Below, one piece after another: positions 22,400-36,789 of a stretch of 64,000 bases of DNA; position 1 is the stretch's first letter, and every line of letters starts with the position of its first letter. The notes beneath the pieces were generated by a model. It was not told the DNA's origin, ran no database searches, and saw nothing but the letters and a program-made list of their open reading frames with translations. The stretch covers positions 126,819,459 through 126,883,458 of the forward strand of contig OY744521.1 in the NCBI GenBank assembly GCA_963556195.1. The letters are read 5' to 3'. Origin of the DNA: Sepiola atlantica. Taxonomy: Eukaryota; Mollusca; Cephalopoda; Sepiida; Sepiolidae. Made by a program: the position numbers and the translations under genes.

Positions 22400-23145
22400 C
22401 ATGATAGGAATTACCTCCTCCTTTCAGGCCAAATTGGGGGGGGGGGTTACGGTATTCGCTGGTGTGAGCATTACCTCCTCCTTTCTTGAGAAGTGTTGAG
22501 GTAGGGTAGTATCGGTTCCGTTGTCATGATGCACTGATCCCATGCATTACCTCCTCCTTTTTTGAGAAATGTTGAGGTAGGGTCGTATCGGTTCCGTTGT
22601 CATGATGCCCTCATCCCATGCATTATCTCTTCCTTTTTTGAGAAATGTTGAGGTAGGGTCGTATCGGTTCCGTTGTCATGATGCCCTCATCCCATGCATT
22701 ATCTCCTCTTTTTTTGAGAAATGTTGAGGTAGGGTCGTATCGGTTCCGTTGTCATGATGCTCTCATCCCATGCATTATCTCCTCCTTTTTTTAGAAGTGT
22801 TGAGGTAGGGTCGTATCGGTTCCGTTGTCATGATGCACTATTCCCATGCATTATCTCCTCCTTTTTTTAGAAGTGTTGAGGTAGGGTCGTATCGGTTCCG
22901 TTGTCATGATGCACTATTCCCATGCATTATCTCCTCCCTTTCTGAGAAGTGTTGAGGTAGGGTCGTATCGGTTCCGTTGTCATGATGCACTATTCCCATG
23001 CATTATCTCCTCCTTTTTTGAGAAGTGTTGAGGTAGGGTCGTATCGGTTCCGTTGTCATGATGCACTCATCCCATGCATTATCTCCTCCTTTTTGAGAAG
23101 TGTTGAGGTAGGGTCGTATCGGTTCCGTTGTCATGATGCACTATT
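22400..23145. repeat. 76-bp tandem repeat in element B
   Basis: About nine units; period 76 measured between 22881 and 22957. The last unit joins abruptly to satellite sequence at about 23145. Confidence 0.92.
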
Positions 23146-26100
23146 AGGATACCTAAGTGATTTCAGGAGTGCTTTGGACTATTTCGCAGATCAGAAGGAG
23201 AGAGGATACCTAAGGTATTTCCTGTGGGTTCATGAAGCCTCCTCGATTTTCTAAGTACTCGGCGTTGTCCGGGAGAAAAGTGCTCAATATCCTAGATAGA
23301 GCTACTGTAGTGATAGGTTTGGAAAATATTTTAACGCCATCTTCGTTCCCCTTTGGACTATTTCGCAGATCAGAAGGAGAGAGGATACCTAAGGTATCTC
23401 ATGTGGGTTCCTGAAGCCTCCTCGATTTTCAAAGTACTCGGCGTTGTCCGGGAAAAAAGTGCTCAATGTCCTAGATAGAGCTACTGTAGTGATAGGTTTG
23501 GAAAATATTTTAACGCCATCTTCGTTCCCCTTTGGATTATTTCGCAGATCAGAAGGAGAAAGGATACCTAAGGGATTTCAGTAGTCCCTAGGAGGCCTCC
23601 TTGATTATCAAAGTACTCGGCGTTGTCCGGGAGAAAAGTGCTCAATGTCCTAGATAGAGCTACTGTAGTGATAGGTTTGGAAAATGTTTTAACGCCATCT
23701 TCGTTCCCCTTTGGACTATTTAGCAGATCAGAAGGAGAGAGGATACCTAAGTGATTTCAGTAGTCCCCAGGAGGCCTCCTTGATTATCAAAATACTCGGG
23801 GTTGTCCGGGAGAAAAGTGCTCAATGTCCTAGATAGAGCTACTGTAGTGATAGGTTTTGGAAAATATTTTAACGCCATCTTCGTTCCCCTTTGGACTATT
23901 TCGCAGATCAGAAGGAGAGAGGATACCTAAGAGAATTTCATGGGTGTTCATGAAGCCTCCTCGATTTTCAAAGTACTCGGCGTTGTCCGGGAGAAAAGTG
24001 CTCAATATCCTAGATAGAGCTACTGTAGTGATAGGTTTGGAAAATATTTTAACGCCATCTTCGTTCCTCTTTGGATTATTTCGCAGATCAGAAAGAGGGA
24101 GGATACCTAAGGGATTTCAGTAGTCCCCAGGAGGCCTCCTTGATTATCAAAGTACTCGGCGTTGTCCGGGAGAAAACTGCTCAATGTCCTAGATAGAGCT
24201 ACTGTAGTGATAGGTTTTGGAAAATATTTTAACGCCATCTTCGTTCCCCTTTGGACTATTTCGCAGATCAGAAGGAGAGAGGATACCTAAGGGATTTCAT
24301 AGGTGTTCATGAAGCCTTCTCGATTTTCAAAGTACTCGGCGTTGTCCGGGAGAAAAGTGCTCAATATCCTAGATAGAGCTACTGTAGTGATAGGTTTAGA
24401 AAATATTTAAACGCCATCTTCGTTCCCCTTTGGACAATTTTGCAGATGAAAAGGAAAGAGGATACCTGATTTCAGTAGTCCCCAGGAGGCCTCTTTGATT
24501 TACAAAGTACTCGGCGTTGTCCGGGAAAAAAATGCTAAATGTCCTCGATAGAGCTACTGTAGTGATAGGTTTGGATAATATTTTAACAGCATCTACGCTG
24601 AAAAGGATGGGGGAATGGATAAGAATTATTTCAGTAGTCCCCAGGAGGCCTCTTTGATTTTGAAATACTCGGCGTAGTCCGGGAGAAAAGTGCTCAATAT
24701 CCTAGATAGAGCTACTGTAGTGATAGGTTTGGAAAATATTTTAACGCCATCTTCTGTTCCCCTTTGGACTATTTCGCAGATCAGAAGGAGAGAGGATACC
24801 TCAGTGATTTTAGTAGTCCCCAGGAGGCCTCCTTGATTATCAAAGTACTCGGCGTTGTCCGGGAGAAAAGTGCTCAATGTCCTAGATAGAGCTACTGTAG
24901 TGATATGTTTGGAAAATATTTTAACGCCATCTTCGTTCCCCTTTGGATTATTTCGCAGATCAGAAGGAGAGAGGATACCTAAGTGATTTCAGGAGTGCTC
25001 ATGAAGCCTCCTCGATATTCAAAGTACTCGGCGTTGTCCGGGAGAAAAGTGCTCAATGTCCTAGATAGAGCTACTGTAGTGATAGGTTTGGATAATATTT
25101 TAACAGCATCTACGCTGAAAAGGATGGGGTAATCGATAAGTGTTATTTCAGTCGTGCTCAGGAGGCCTCTTTGATTTTCAAAGTACTCGGCGTTGTCCGG
25201 GAGAAAAGTGCTCAATATCCTAGATGGAGCTACTGTAGTGATAGGTTTGGAAAATATTTAAACGCCATCTTCGTTCCCCTTTGGACTATTTCGCAGATCA
25301 GAAGGAGAGAGGATACCTAAGTGATTTCAGTAGTCCCCAGGAGGCCTCCTTGATTATCAAAGTACTCGGCGTTGTCCGGGAGAAAAGTGCTCAATGTCCT
25401 AGATAGAGCTACTGTAGTGATAGGTTTGGATAATATTTTAACAGCATCTACACTGAAAAAAATAGGGTAATCGATAAGAGTTATTTTAGTAGTGCTCAGG
25501 AGGCCTCTTTGATTTTGAAATACTCGGCGTTGTCCGGGAGAAAAGTGCTCAATATCCTAGATAGAGCTACTGTAGTGATAGGTTTGGAAAATATTTTAAC
25601 GCCATCTTCGTTCACCTTTGGACTATTTCGCAGATCAGAAGGAGAGAGGATACCTAAGGGATTTCAGGAGTGTTCATAAAGCCTCCTCGATTTTCAAAGT
25701 ACTCGGCGTTGTCCGGGAGAAAAGTGCTCAATATCCTAGATAGAGCTACTGTATGATAGGTTTGGAAAATATTTTAACGCCATCTTCGTTCACCTTTGGA
25801 CTATTTCGCAGATCAGAAGGAGAGAGGATACCTAAGGAATTTAATCTGGGTTCATGAAGCCTCCTCGATATTCAAAGTACTCGGCGTTGTCCGGGAGAAA
25901 AGTGCTCAATGTCCTAGATAGAGCTACTGTAGTGATAGGTTTGGATAATATTTTAACGCCATCTTCGTTCCCCTTTGGACTATTTCGCAGATCAGAAGGA
26001 GAGAGGATACCTAAGTAGTTTCAGGAGTGCTCATGAAGCCTCCTCGATTTTCAAAGCACTCGGCGTTGTCCGGGAGAAAAGTGCTCAATATCCTAGATAG

Positions 26101-29100
26101 AGCTACTGTAGTGATAGGTTTAGAAAATATTTTAACGCCATCTTCGTTCCCCTTTAGACAATTTTGCAGATGAAAAAGAAAGGAGGATACCTAACTGATT
26201 TCAGTAGTCCCCAGGAGGCCTCTTTGATTTTCAAAGTACTCGGCGTTGTCCGGGAAAAAAGCGCTCAATGTCCTAGATAGAGCTACTGTAGTGATAGGTT
26301 TGGATAATATTTTAACAGCATCTACGCTGAAAAAGATGGGGGAATGGATAAGAGTTATTTCAGTAGTCCCCAGGAGGCCTCTTTGATTTTGAAATAGTGG
26401 GCGTTGTCCGGGAGAAAAGTACTCAATATCCTAGATAGAGCTACTGTAGTGATAGGTTTGGAAAATATTTAAACGCCATCTTCGTTCCCCTTTGGACTAT
26501 TTCGCAGATCAGAAGGAGAGAGGATACCTAAGTGATTACAGTAGTTTCCAGGAGGCCTCCTTGATTATCAAAGTACTCGGTGTTGTCCGGGAGAAAAGTG
26601 CTCAATGTCCTAGATAGAGCTACTGTAGTGATAGGTTTGGAAAATATTTTAACGCCATCTTCGTTCCCCTTTGGACTATTTCGCAGATCAGAAGGAGAGA
26701 GGATACCTAAGTGATTACAGTAGTTTCCAGGAGGCCTCCTTGATTATCAAAGTACTCGGTGTTGTCCGGGAAAAAAGTGCTCAATGTCCTAGATAGAGCT
26801 ACTGTAGTGATAGGTTTGGAAAATATTTTAACAGTATCTACGCTGAAAAGGATGGGGTAATCGATAAGAGTTATTTCAGTAGTGCTCAGGAGGCCTCCTT
26901 GATTTTGAAATACTCGGCGTTGTCCGGGAGAAAAGTGCTCACTATCCTAGATAGAGCTACTGTAGTGATAGATTTGGAAAATATTTTAACGCCATCTTCG
27001 TTCCCCTTTGGACTATTTCGCAGATCAGAAAGAGAGAAGATACCTAAGTGATTTCAGTAGTCCCTAGGAGGCCTCCTTAGTTATCAAAGTACTCAGCGTT
27101 GTCCGGGAGAAAAGTGCTCAATGTCCTAGATAGAGCTACTGTAGTGATAGGTTTTGGAAAATATTTTAACGCAATCTTCGTTCCCCTTTGGACTATTTCG
27201 CAGATCAGAAGGAGAGAGGATACCTAAGGTATTTCATGTGGGTTCATGAAGCCTCCTCGATTTTCAAAGTACTCGGCGTTGTCCGGGAAAAAAGTGCTCA
27301 ATGTCCTAGATAGAGCTACTGTAGTGATAGGTTTGGATAATATCTTAACAGTATCTACGCTGAAAAGGATGGGGTAATCGATAAGAGTTATTTCAGTAGT
27401 GCTCAGGAGGCCTCCTTGATTTTGAAATACTCGGCGTTGTCCGGGAGAAAAGTGCTCACTATCCTAGATAGAGCTACTGTAGTGATAGATTTGGAAAATA
27501 TTTTAACGCCATCTTCGTTCCCCTTTGGACTATTTCGCAGATCAGAAAGAGAGAAGATACCTAAGTGATTTCAGTAGTCCCTAGGAGGCCTCCTTAGTTA
27601 TCAAAGTACTCAGCGTTGTCCGGGAGAAAAGTGCTCAATGTCCTAGATAGAGCTACTGTAGTGATAGGTTTTGGAAAATATTTTAACGCAATCTTCGTTC
27701 CCCTTTGGACTATTTCGCAGATCAGAAGGAGAGAGGATACCTAAGGTATTTCATGTGGGTTCATGAAGCCTCCTCGATTTTCAAAGTACTCGGCGTTGTC
27801 CGGGAAAAAAGTGCTCAATGTCCTAGATAGAGCTACTGTAGTGATAGGTTTGGATAATATTTTAACAGCATCTACGCTGAAAAAGATGGGGGAATGGATA
27901 AGAGTTATTTCAGTAGTCCCCAGGAGGGCTCTTTGATTTTGAAATACTCGGCGTTGTCCGGGAGACAAGTGCTCAATATCCTAGATAGAGCTACTGTAGT
28001 GATAGGTTTGGAAAATATTTTAACGCCATCTTCGTTCCCCTTTGGACTATTTCGCAGATCAGAAGGAGAGAGGATACCTAAGTGATTTCAGTAATACCAA
28101 GGAGGCCTCCTTGATTATCAAAGTACTCGACGTTGTCCGGGAGAAAAGTGCTCAATGTCCTAGATAGAGCTACTGTAGTGATAGGTTTAGAAAATATTTT
28201 AACGCCATCTTCGTTCCCCTTTGGACAATTTTGCAGATGAAAAGGAACGAGGATACCTAACTGATTTCAGTAGTCCCCAGGAGGCCTCTTTGATTTTCAA
28301 AGTACTCGGCGTTGTCCGGGAAAAAAGTGCTCAATGTCCTAGATAGAGCTACTGTAGTGATAGGTTTGGATAATATCTTAACAGTATCTACGCTGAAAAG
28401 GATGGGGTAATCGATAAGAGTTATTTCAGTAGTGCTCAGGAGGCCTCCTTGATTTTGAAATACTCGGCGTTGTCCGGGAGAAAAGTGCTCACTATCCTAG
28501 ATAGAGCTACTGTAGTGATAGATTTGGAAAATATTTTAACGCCATCTTCGTTCCCCTTTGGACTATTTCGCAGATCAGAAAGAGAGAAGATACCTAAGTG
28601 ATTTCAGTAGTCCCTAGGAGGCCTCCTTAGTTATCAAAGTACTCAGCGTTGTCCGGGAGAAAAGTGCTCAATGTCCTAGATAGAGCTACTGTAGTGATAG
28701 GTTTTGGAAAATATTTTAACGCAATCTTCGTTCCCCTTTGGACTATTTCGCAGATCAGAAGGAGAGAGGATACCTAAGGTATTTCATGTGGGTTCATGAA
28801 GCCTCCTCGATTTTCAAAGTACTCGGCGTTGTCCGGGAAAAAAGTGCTCAATGTCCTAGATAGAGCTACTGTAGTGATAGGTTTGGATAATATTTTAACA
28901 GCATCTACGCTGAAAAAGATGGGGGAATGGATAAGAGTTATTTCAGTAGTCCCCAGGAGGGCTCTTTGATTTTGAAATACTCGGCGTTGTCCGGGAGACA
29001 AGTGCTCAATATCCTAGATAGAGCTACTGTAGTGATAGGTTTGGAAAATATTTTAACGCCATCTTCGTTCCCCTTTGGACTATTTCGCAGATCAGAAGGA

Positions 29101-32100
29101 GAGAGGATACCTAAGTGATTTCAGTAATACCAAGGAGGCCTCCTTGATTATCAAAGTACTCGACGTTGTCCGGGAGAAAAGTGCTCAATGTCCTAGATAG
29201 AGCTACTGTAGTGATAGGTTTAGAAAATATTTTAACGCCATCTTCGTTCCCCTTTGGACAATTTTGCAGATGAAAAGGAACGAGGATACCTAACTGATTT
29301 CAGTAGTCCCCAGGAGGCCTCTTTGATTTTCAAAGTACTCGGCGTTGTCCGGGAAAAAAGTGCTCAATGTCCTAGATAGAGCTACTGTAGTGATAGGTTT
29401 GGATAATATCTTAACAGTATCTACGCTGAAAAGGATGGGGTAATCGATAAGAGTTATTTCAGTAGTGCTCAGGAGGCCTCCTTGATTTTGAAATACTCGG
29501 CGTTGTCCGGGAGAAAAGTGCTCACTATCCTAGATAGAGCTACTGTAGTGATAGATTTGGAAAATATTTTAACGCCATCTTCGTTCCCCTTTGGACTATT
29601 TCGCAGATCAGAAAGAGAGAAGATACCTAAGTGATTTCAGTAGTCCCTAGGAGGCCTCCTTAGTTATCAAAGTACTCAGCGTTGTCCGGGAGAAAAGTGC
29701 TCAATGTCCTAGATAGAGCTACTGTAGTGATAGGTTTTGGAAAATATTTTAACGCCATCTTCGTTCCCCTTTGGACTATTTCGCAGATCAGAAGGAGAGA
29801 GGATACCTAAGGTATTTCATGTGGGTTCATGAAGCCTCCTCGATTTTCAAAGTACTCGGCGTTGTCCGGGAAAAAAGTGCTCAATGTCCTAGATAGAGCT
29901 ACTGTAGTGATAGGTTTGGATAATATTTTAACAGCATCTACGCTGAAAAAGATGGGGGAATGGATAAGAGTTATTTCAGTAGTCCCCAGGAGGGCTCTTT
30001 GATTTTGAAATACTCGGCGTTGTCCGGGAGACAAGTGCTCAATATCCTAGATAGAGCTACTGTAGTGATAGGTTTGGAAAATATTTTAACGCCATCTTCG
30101 TTCCCCTTTGGACTATTTCGCAGATCAGAAGGAGAGAGGATACCTAAGTGATTTCAGTAATACCAAGGAGGCCTCCTTGATTATCAAAGTACTCGGCGTT
30201 GTCCGGGAGAAAAGTGCTCAATGTCATAGATAGAGCTACTGTAGTGATAGGTTTAGAAAATATTTTAACGCCATCTTCGTTCCCCTTTGGACAATTTTGC
30301 AGATGAAAAGGAACGAGGATACCTAACTGATTTCAGTAGTCCCCAGGAGGCCTCTTTGATTTTCAAAGTACTCGGCGTTGTCCGGGAAAAAAGTGCTCAA
30401 TGTCCTAGATAGAGCTACTGTAGTGATAGGTTTGGATAATATCTTAACAGTATCTACGCTGAAAAGGATGGGGTAATCGATAAGAGTTATTTCAGTAGTG
30501 CTCCGGAGGCCTCCTTGATTTTGAAATACTCGGCGTTGTCCGGGAGAAAAGTGCTCAATATCCTAGATAGAGCTACTGTAGTGATAGGTTTGGAAAATAT
30601 TTTAACGCCATCTTCGTTCACCTTTGGACTATTTCGCAGATCAGAAGGAGAGAGGATACCTAAGGAATTTAATCTGGGTTCATGAAGCCTCCTCGATATT
30701 CAAAGTACTCGGCGTTGTCCGGGAGAAAAGTGCTCAATGTCCTAGATAGAGCTACTGTAGTGATAGGTTTGGATAATATTTTAACGCCATCTTCGTTCCC
30801 CTTTGGTCTATTTCGCAGATCAGAAGGAGAGAGGATACCTAAGTAGTTTCAGGAGTGCTCATGAAGCCTCCTCGATTTTCAAAGCACTCGGCGTTGTCCG
30901 GGAGAAAAGTGCTTAATATCCTAGATAGAGCTACTGTAGTGATAGGTTTAGAAAATATTTTAACGCCATCTTCGTTCCCCTTTAGACAATTTTGCAGATG
31001 AAAAAGAAAGGAGGATACGTAACTGATTTCAGTAGTCCCCAGGAGGCCTCTTTGATTTTCAAAGTACTCGGCGTTGTCCGGGAAAAAAGCGCTCAATGTC
31101 CTAGATAGAGCTACTGTAGTGATAGGTTTGGATAATATTTTAACAGCATCTACGCTGAAAAGGATGACGGAATGGATAAGAGTTATTTCAGTAGTCCCCA
31201 GGAGGCCTCTTTGATTTTGAAATAGTGGGCGTTGTCCGGGAGAAAAGTACTCAATATCCTAGATAGAGCTACTGTAGTGATAGGTTTGGAAAATATTTTA
31301 ACGCCATCTTCGTTCCGCTTTGGACTATTTCGCAGATCAGAAGGAGAGAGGATACCTAAGTGATTACAGTAGTTTCCAGGAGGCCTCCTTGATTATCAAA
31401 GTACTCGGTGTTGTCCGGGAGAAAAGTGCTCAATGTCCTAGATAGAGCTACTGTAGTGATAGGTTTGGAAAATATTTTAACGCCATCTTCGTTCCCCTTT
31501 GGACTATTTCGCAGATCAGAAGGAGAGAGGATACCTAAGTGATTACAGTAGTTTCCAGGAGGCCTCCTTGATTATCAAAGTACTCGGTGTTGTCCGGGAA
31601 AAAAGTGCTCAATGTCCTAGATAGAGCTACTGTAGTGATAGGTTTGGAAAATATTTTAACAGTATCTACGCTGAAAAGGATGTGGTAATCGGTAAGAGTT
31701 ATTTCAGTAGTGCTCAGGAGGCCTCCTTGATTTTGAAATACTCGGCGTTGTCCGGGAGAAAAGTGCTCACTATCCTAGATAGAGCTACTGTAGTGATAGA
31801 TTTGGAAAATATTTTAACGCCATCTTCGTTCCCCTTTGGACTATTTCGCAGATCAGAAAGAGAGAAGATACCTAAGTGATTTCAGTAGTCCCTAGGAGGC
31901 CTCCTTAGTTATCAAAGTACTCAGCGTTGTCCGGGAGAAAAGTGCTCAATGTCCTAGATAGAGCTACTGTAGTGATAGGTTTTGGAAAATATTTTAACGC
32001 CATCTTCGTTCCCCTTTGGACTATTTCGCAGATCAGAAGGAGAGAGGATACCTAAGTGATTTCAGTAATACCAAGGAGGCCTCCTTGATTATCAAAGTAC

Positions 32101-35100
32101 TCGGCGTTGTCCGGGAGAAAAGTGCTCAATGTCCTAGATAGAGCTACTGTAGTGATAGGTTTAGAAAATATTTTAACGCCATCTTCGTTCCCCTTTGGAC
32201 AATTTTGCAGATGAAAAGGAACGAGGATACCTAACTGATTTCAGTAGTCCCCAGGAGGCCTCTTTGATTTTCAAAGTACTCGGCGTTGTCCGGGAAAAAA
32301 GTGCTCAATGTCCTAGATAGAGCTACTGTAGTGATAGGTTTGGATAATATCTTAACAGTATCTACGCTGAAAAGGATGGGGTAATCGATAAGAGTTATTT
32401 CAGTAGTGCTCAGGAGGCCTCCTTGATTTTGAAATACTCGGCGTTGTCCGGGAGAAAAGTGCTCAATATCCTAGATAGAGCTACTGTAGTGATAGGTTTG
32501 GAAAATATTTTAACGCCATCTTCGTTCCCCTTTGCACTATTTCGCAGATCAGAAAGAGAGAAGATACCTAAGTGATTTCAGTAGTCCCTAGGAGGCCTCC
32601 TTAGTTATCAAAGTACTCAGCGTTGTCCGGGAGAAAAGTGCTCAATGTCCTAGATAGAGCTACTGTAGTGATAGGTTTTGGAAAATATTTTAACGCCATC
32701 TTCGTTCCCCTTTGGACTATTTCGCAGATCAGAAGGAGAGAGGATACCTAAGGGATTTCATAGGTGTTCATGAAGCCTTCTCGATTTTCAAAGTACTCGG
32801 CGTTGTCCGGGAGAAAAGTGCTCAATATCCTAGATAGAGCTACCATAGTGATAGGTTTAGAAAATATTTTAACGCCATCTTCGTTCCCCTTTGGATTATT
32901 TCGCAGATCAGAAGGAGAGATGTCACCTAAGGGATTTCAGAAGTCCCCAGGAGGCCTCCTTGATTATCAAAGTACTCAGCGTTGTCCGGGAGAAAAGTGC
33001 TCAATGTCCTAGATAGAGCTACTGTAGTGATAGGTTTGGAAAATATTTTAACGCCATCTTCGTTTCCCTTTGGACTATTTCGCAGATCAGAAGGAGAGAG
33101 AATACCTAAGGGATTTCAGGTGTGTTCATGAAGCCTCCTCGATTTTCAAAGTACTCGGCGTTGTCCGGGAGAAAAGTGCTCAATGTCCTAGATAGAGCTA
33201 CTGTAGTGATAGGTTTGGATAATATTTTAACAGCATCTACGCTGAAAATTATGGGGTAATCGATAAGAGTTATTTCAGTAGTGCTCAGGAGGCCTCTTTG
33301 ATTTTGACATACTCGGCGTTGTCCGGGAGAAAAGTGCTCAATATCCTAGATAGAGCTACTGTAGTGATAGGTTTGGAAAATATTTTAACGCCATCTTCGT
33401 TCCCCTTTGGACTATTTCGCAGATCAGAAGGAGAGAGGATACCTAAGGAATTTAATCTGGGTTCATGAAGCCTCCTCGATATTCAAAGTACTCGGCGTTG
33501 TCCGGGAGAAAAGTGCTCAATGTCCTAGATAGAGCTACTGTAGTGATAGGTTTGGATAATATTTTAACGCCATCTTCGTTCCCCTTTGGACTATTTCGCA
33601 GATCAGAAGGAGAGAGGATACCTAAGTAGTTTCAGGAGTGCTCATGAAGCCTCCTCGATTTTCAAAGCACTCGGCGTTGTCCGGGAGAAAAGTGCTCAAT
33701 ATCCTAGATAGAGCTACTGTAGTGATAGGTTTAGAAAATATTTTAACGCCATCTTCGTTCCCCTTTAGACAATTTTGCAGATGAAAAAGAAAGGAGGATA
33801 CCTAACTGATTTCAGTAGTCCCCAGGAGGCCTCTTTGATTTTCAAAGTACTCGGCGTTGTCCGGGAAAAAAGTGCTCAATGTCCTAGATAGAGCTACTGT
33901 AGTGATAGGTTTGGATAATATCTTAACAGTATCTACGCTGAAAAGGATGGGGTAATCGATAAGAGTTATTTCAGTAGTGCCCAGGAGGCCTCTTTGATTT
34001 TGAAATACTGGGCGTTGTCCGGGAGAAAAGTACTCAATATCCTAGATAGAGCTACTGTAGTGATATGTTTGGAAAATATTTTAACGCCATCTTCGTTCCC
34101 CTTTGGACTATTTCGCAGATCAGAAGGAGAGAGGATACTTAAGTGATTACAGTAGTTTCCAGGAGGCCTCCTTGATTATCAAAGTACTCGGTGTTGTCCG
34201 GGAGAAAAGTGCTCAATGTCCTAGATAGAGCTACTGTAGTGATAGGTTTGGAAAATATTTTAACGCCATCTTCGTTCCCCTTTGGACTATTTCGCAGATC
34301 AGAAGGAGAGAGGATACCTAAGTGATTACAGTAGTTTCCAGGAGGCCTCCTTGATTATCAAAGTACTCGGTGTTGTCCGGGAAAAAAGTGCTCAATGTCC
34401 TAGATAGAGCTACTGTAGTGATAGGTTTGGAAAATATTTTAACAGTATCTACACTGAAAAGGATGGGGTAATCGATAAGAGTTATTTCAGTAGTGCTCAG
34501 GAGGCCTCCTTGATTTTGAAATACTCGGCGTTGTCCGGGAGAAAAGTGCTCACTATCCTAGATAGAGCTACTGTAGTGATAGATTTGGAAAATATTTTAA
34601 CGCCATCTTCGTTCCCCTTTGGACTATTTCGCAGATCAAAAAGAGAGAAGATACCTAAGTGATTTCAGTAGTCCCTAGGAGGCCTCCTTAGTTATCAAAG
34701 TACTCAGCGTTGTCCGGGAGAAAAGTGCTCAATGTCCTAGATAGAGCTACTGTAGTGATAGGTTTTGGAAAATATTTTAACGCCATCTTCGTTCCCCTTT
34801 GGACTATTTCGCAGATCAGAAGGAGAGAGGATACCTAAGTGATTTCAGTAATACCAAGGAGGCCTCCTTGATTATCAAAGTACTCGGCGTTGTCCGGGAG
34901 AAAAGTGCTCAATGTCCTAGATAGAGCTACTGTAGTGATAGGTTTAGAAAATATTTTAACGCCATCTTCGTTCCCCTTTGGACAATTTTGCAGATGAAAA
35001 GGAACGAGGATACCTAACTGATTTCAGTAGTCCCCAGGAGGCCTCTTTGATTTTCAAAGTACTCGGCGTTGTCCGGGAAAAAAGTGCTCAATGTCCTAGA

Positions 35101-35625
35101 TAGAGCTACTGTAGTGATAGGTTTGGATAATATCTTAACAGTATCTACGCTGAAAAGGATGGGGTAATCGATAAGAGTTATTTCAGTAGTGCTCAGGAGG
35201 CCTCCTTGATTTTGAAATACTCGGCGTTGTCCGGGAGAAAAGTGCTCAATATCCTAGATAGAGCTACTGTAGTGATAGGTTTGGATAATATTTTAACGCC
35301 ATATTCGTTCCTCTTTGGACTATTTCGCAGATCAGTAGGAGAGAGGATACCTAAGTGATTTCAGTAGTGCTCAGGAGGTTTCCTTTATTATTAAAGTACT
35401 CAGCGTTGTCCGGGAGAAAAGTGCTCAATGTCCTTGATAGAGCTACTGTAGTGATAGGTTTGGAAAATATTTTAACGCCATCTTTGTTCCTCTTTGGACT
35501 ATTTCGCAGATCAGAAGGAGAGAGGATACCTAAGTGTTTTCAGTAGTGCTCATGAGGCCTCCTTGATTTTCAAAGTACTTGGCGTTGTCCGGGAGAAAAT
35601 GCTCAATATCCTAGATAGAGCTATG
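23146..35625. repeat. 179/158-bp satellite array of element B
   Basis: About 12.5 kb, roughly 70 monomers. Long monomers are 178-180 bp and short ones 158 bp (for example monomer starts at 27433, 27612, 27792, 27950, 28129, 28308 and 28466). All share a core GATAGAGCTACTGTAGTGAT and CTCGGCGTTGTCCGGGA. Short monomers replace the GCCATCTTCG..CAGATC part with CATCTACGCTGAAAAGGAT and an ATAAGAGTTATTTCAG end. Open frames inside repeat with the monomers and are not genes. Confidence 0.97.
27433..30531. repeat. Higher-order repeat: three 1033-bp units of six monomers
   Basis: Monomer starts repeat exactly every 1033 bp (27433, 28466, 29499, 30532). The order is long-long-short-long-long-short (179+180+158+179+179+158). 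Copies differ by only a few bases. A half unit of 517 bp precedes at 26916-27432. Confidence 0.95.
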
Positions 35626-36480
35626 ATAAAGACTATCATGAGAGGATTGAACATGATGAAGACTATCAAGAGAGTATTGAAAATGATGAAGGCTATCATG
35701 AGGGGATTGAAAATGATGAAGACTATAATGAGGGGATTGAAAATGATGTACACTATCATGAGGGGATTTAAAATGATGAAGACTATCATAAGGGGATTGA
35801 AAATGATGAAGAATGTCATGAGAGGATTGAAAATGATGAAGAATGTCATGAGAGGATTTAAAATGATGAAGAATGTCATGAGAAGATTTAAAATGATGAA
35901 GAATAGACTGACAGGATTGGAAATGATGAAGAATACGATGAGGGGATTTAAAATGATGAATAATATCATGAGGGGATTGAAAATGATGAAGAATATCACG
36001 AGAGAATTGAAAATGATGAAGACTATCATGAGAGGTTTGAAAATGATGAAGACTATCATGAGAGGATTAAAAATGATGAAGACTCATGAGAGGATTAAAA
36101 ATGATGAAGACTATCATGAGGGGATCGAAAATGATGAAATATACCATGAGAGGATTGAAAATGATGAAGAATATCATGAGGGGATTGAAAATGATGAAGA
36201 ATATCATGAGGGGATTGAAAATAATGAAGAATATCATGAGAGGATTGAAAAAATGAAGAATATTATGAGAGGATTGAAAATTATTAAGAATATCATGAGC
36301 GGATTGAAAATGATGAGGAATATTACGAGAGGATTGAAAATGATTAATAGTATGAGGAGATTGAAAATGATGAAGAATATTATGAGGGGATTGAAAATGA
36401 TTAATAGTATGAGGAGATCGAAAATGATGAATACAACGAGGGGAGTTAAAATGATGAAGGATATCATGAGGGGATTCAAA
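35626..36480. repeat. 30-bp ATGA-rich tandem repeat in element B
   Basis: Unit GGATTGAAAATGATGAAGAA followed by TATCATGAGA. Period 30 keeps frames open on both strands (for example 368 codons on plus), which is an artefact. A larger array of the same unit is in D. Confidence 0.95.
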
Positions 36481-36489
36481 ATATATAGT

Positions 36490-36789
36490 CTGAACACCGG
36501 GGCGGTTATAAGTACCTATATAGAAGGCGCAGACAGTGGTGGTACTTTTTATAGAAATAAGTCATACTATTGCCCTGTGAAACGTAGGATGAAATGGTAG
36601 GGAAGAAACAGCTTTCGCAAAAGGCAAAATTTAAAAGTAGCGACCAGGGTAGAGAAAAGTAGAAAGATAAAGAGACAGCTATAGAGAGAGAAGGAGAGAA
36701 ATAGAAGTTTTAATATAAAGATGTTACACACGCAATTTTTCTTCAATTATGTTTTTATGACCCCGAGCAACGCCGGGTAGCCCCGCTAG
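36490..36789 (+). repeat. Conserved Helitron 3' region of element B
   Basis: Same 300-bp terminus as in A, C and D, ending in hairpin plus CTAG. Confidence 0.9.

Larger units (their letters stand above)
21912..36789 (+). mobile_element. Helitron-like element B (14,878 bp)
   Basis: Starts TCTCTTATATAAAGG directly after the CTAG of A and ends with the GC hairpin and CTAG at 36786-36789. No protein-coding frame of its own. Order: 5' region, 76-bp array, about 12.5 kb of satellite, 30-bp ATGA-rich array, 3' region. The first 340 bp are almost identical to A and C, which implies recent amplification. It lacks one of the two CCCATAATCCC repeats and the DNA between them. Confidence 0.88.

Noticed and set aside
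27741..30151. Small frames repeated every 1033 bp (75 and 63 codons)
   Set aside because: They mark the higher-order satellite repeat; frames are short, on both strands, and broken in sister monomers.
35494..36600. 368-codon plus-strand open frame
   Set aside because: It starts in satellite sequence, runs through the 30-bp repeat, whose period is divisible by three, and ends in the Helitron 3' region. It is a repeat artefact.
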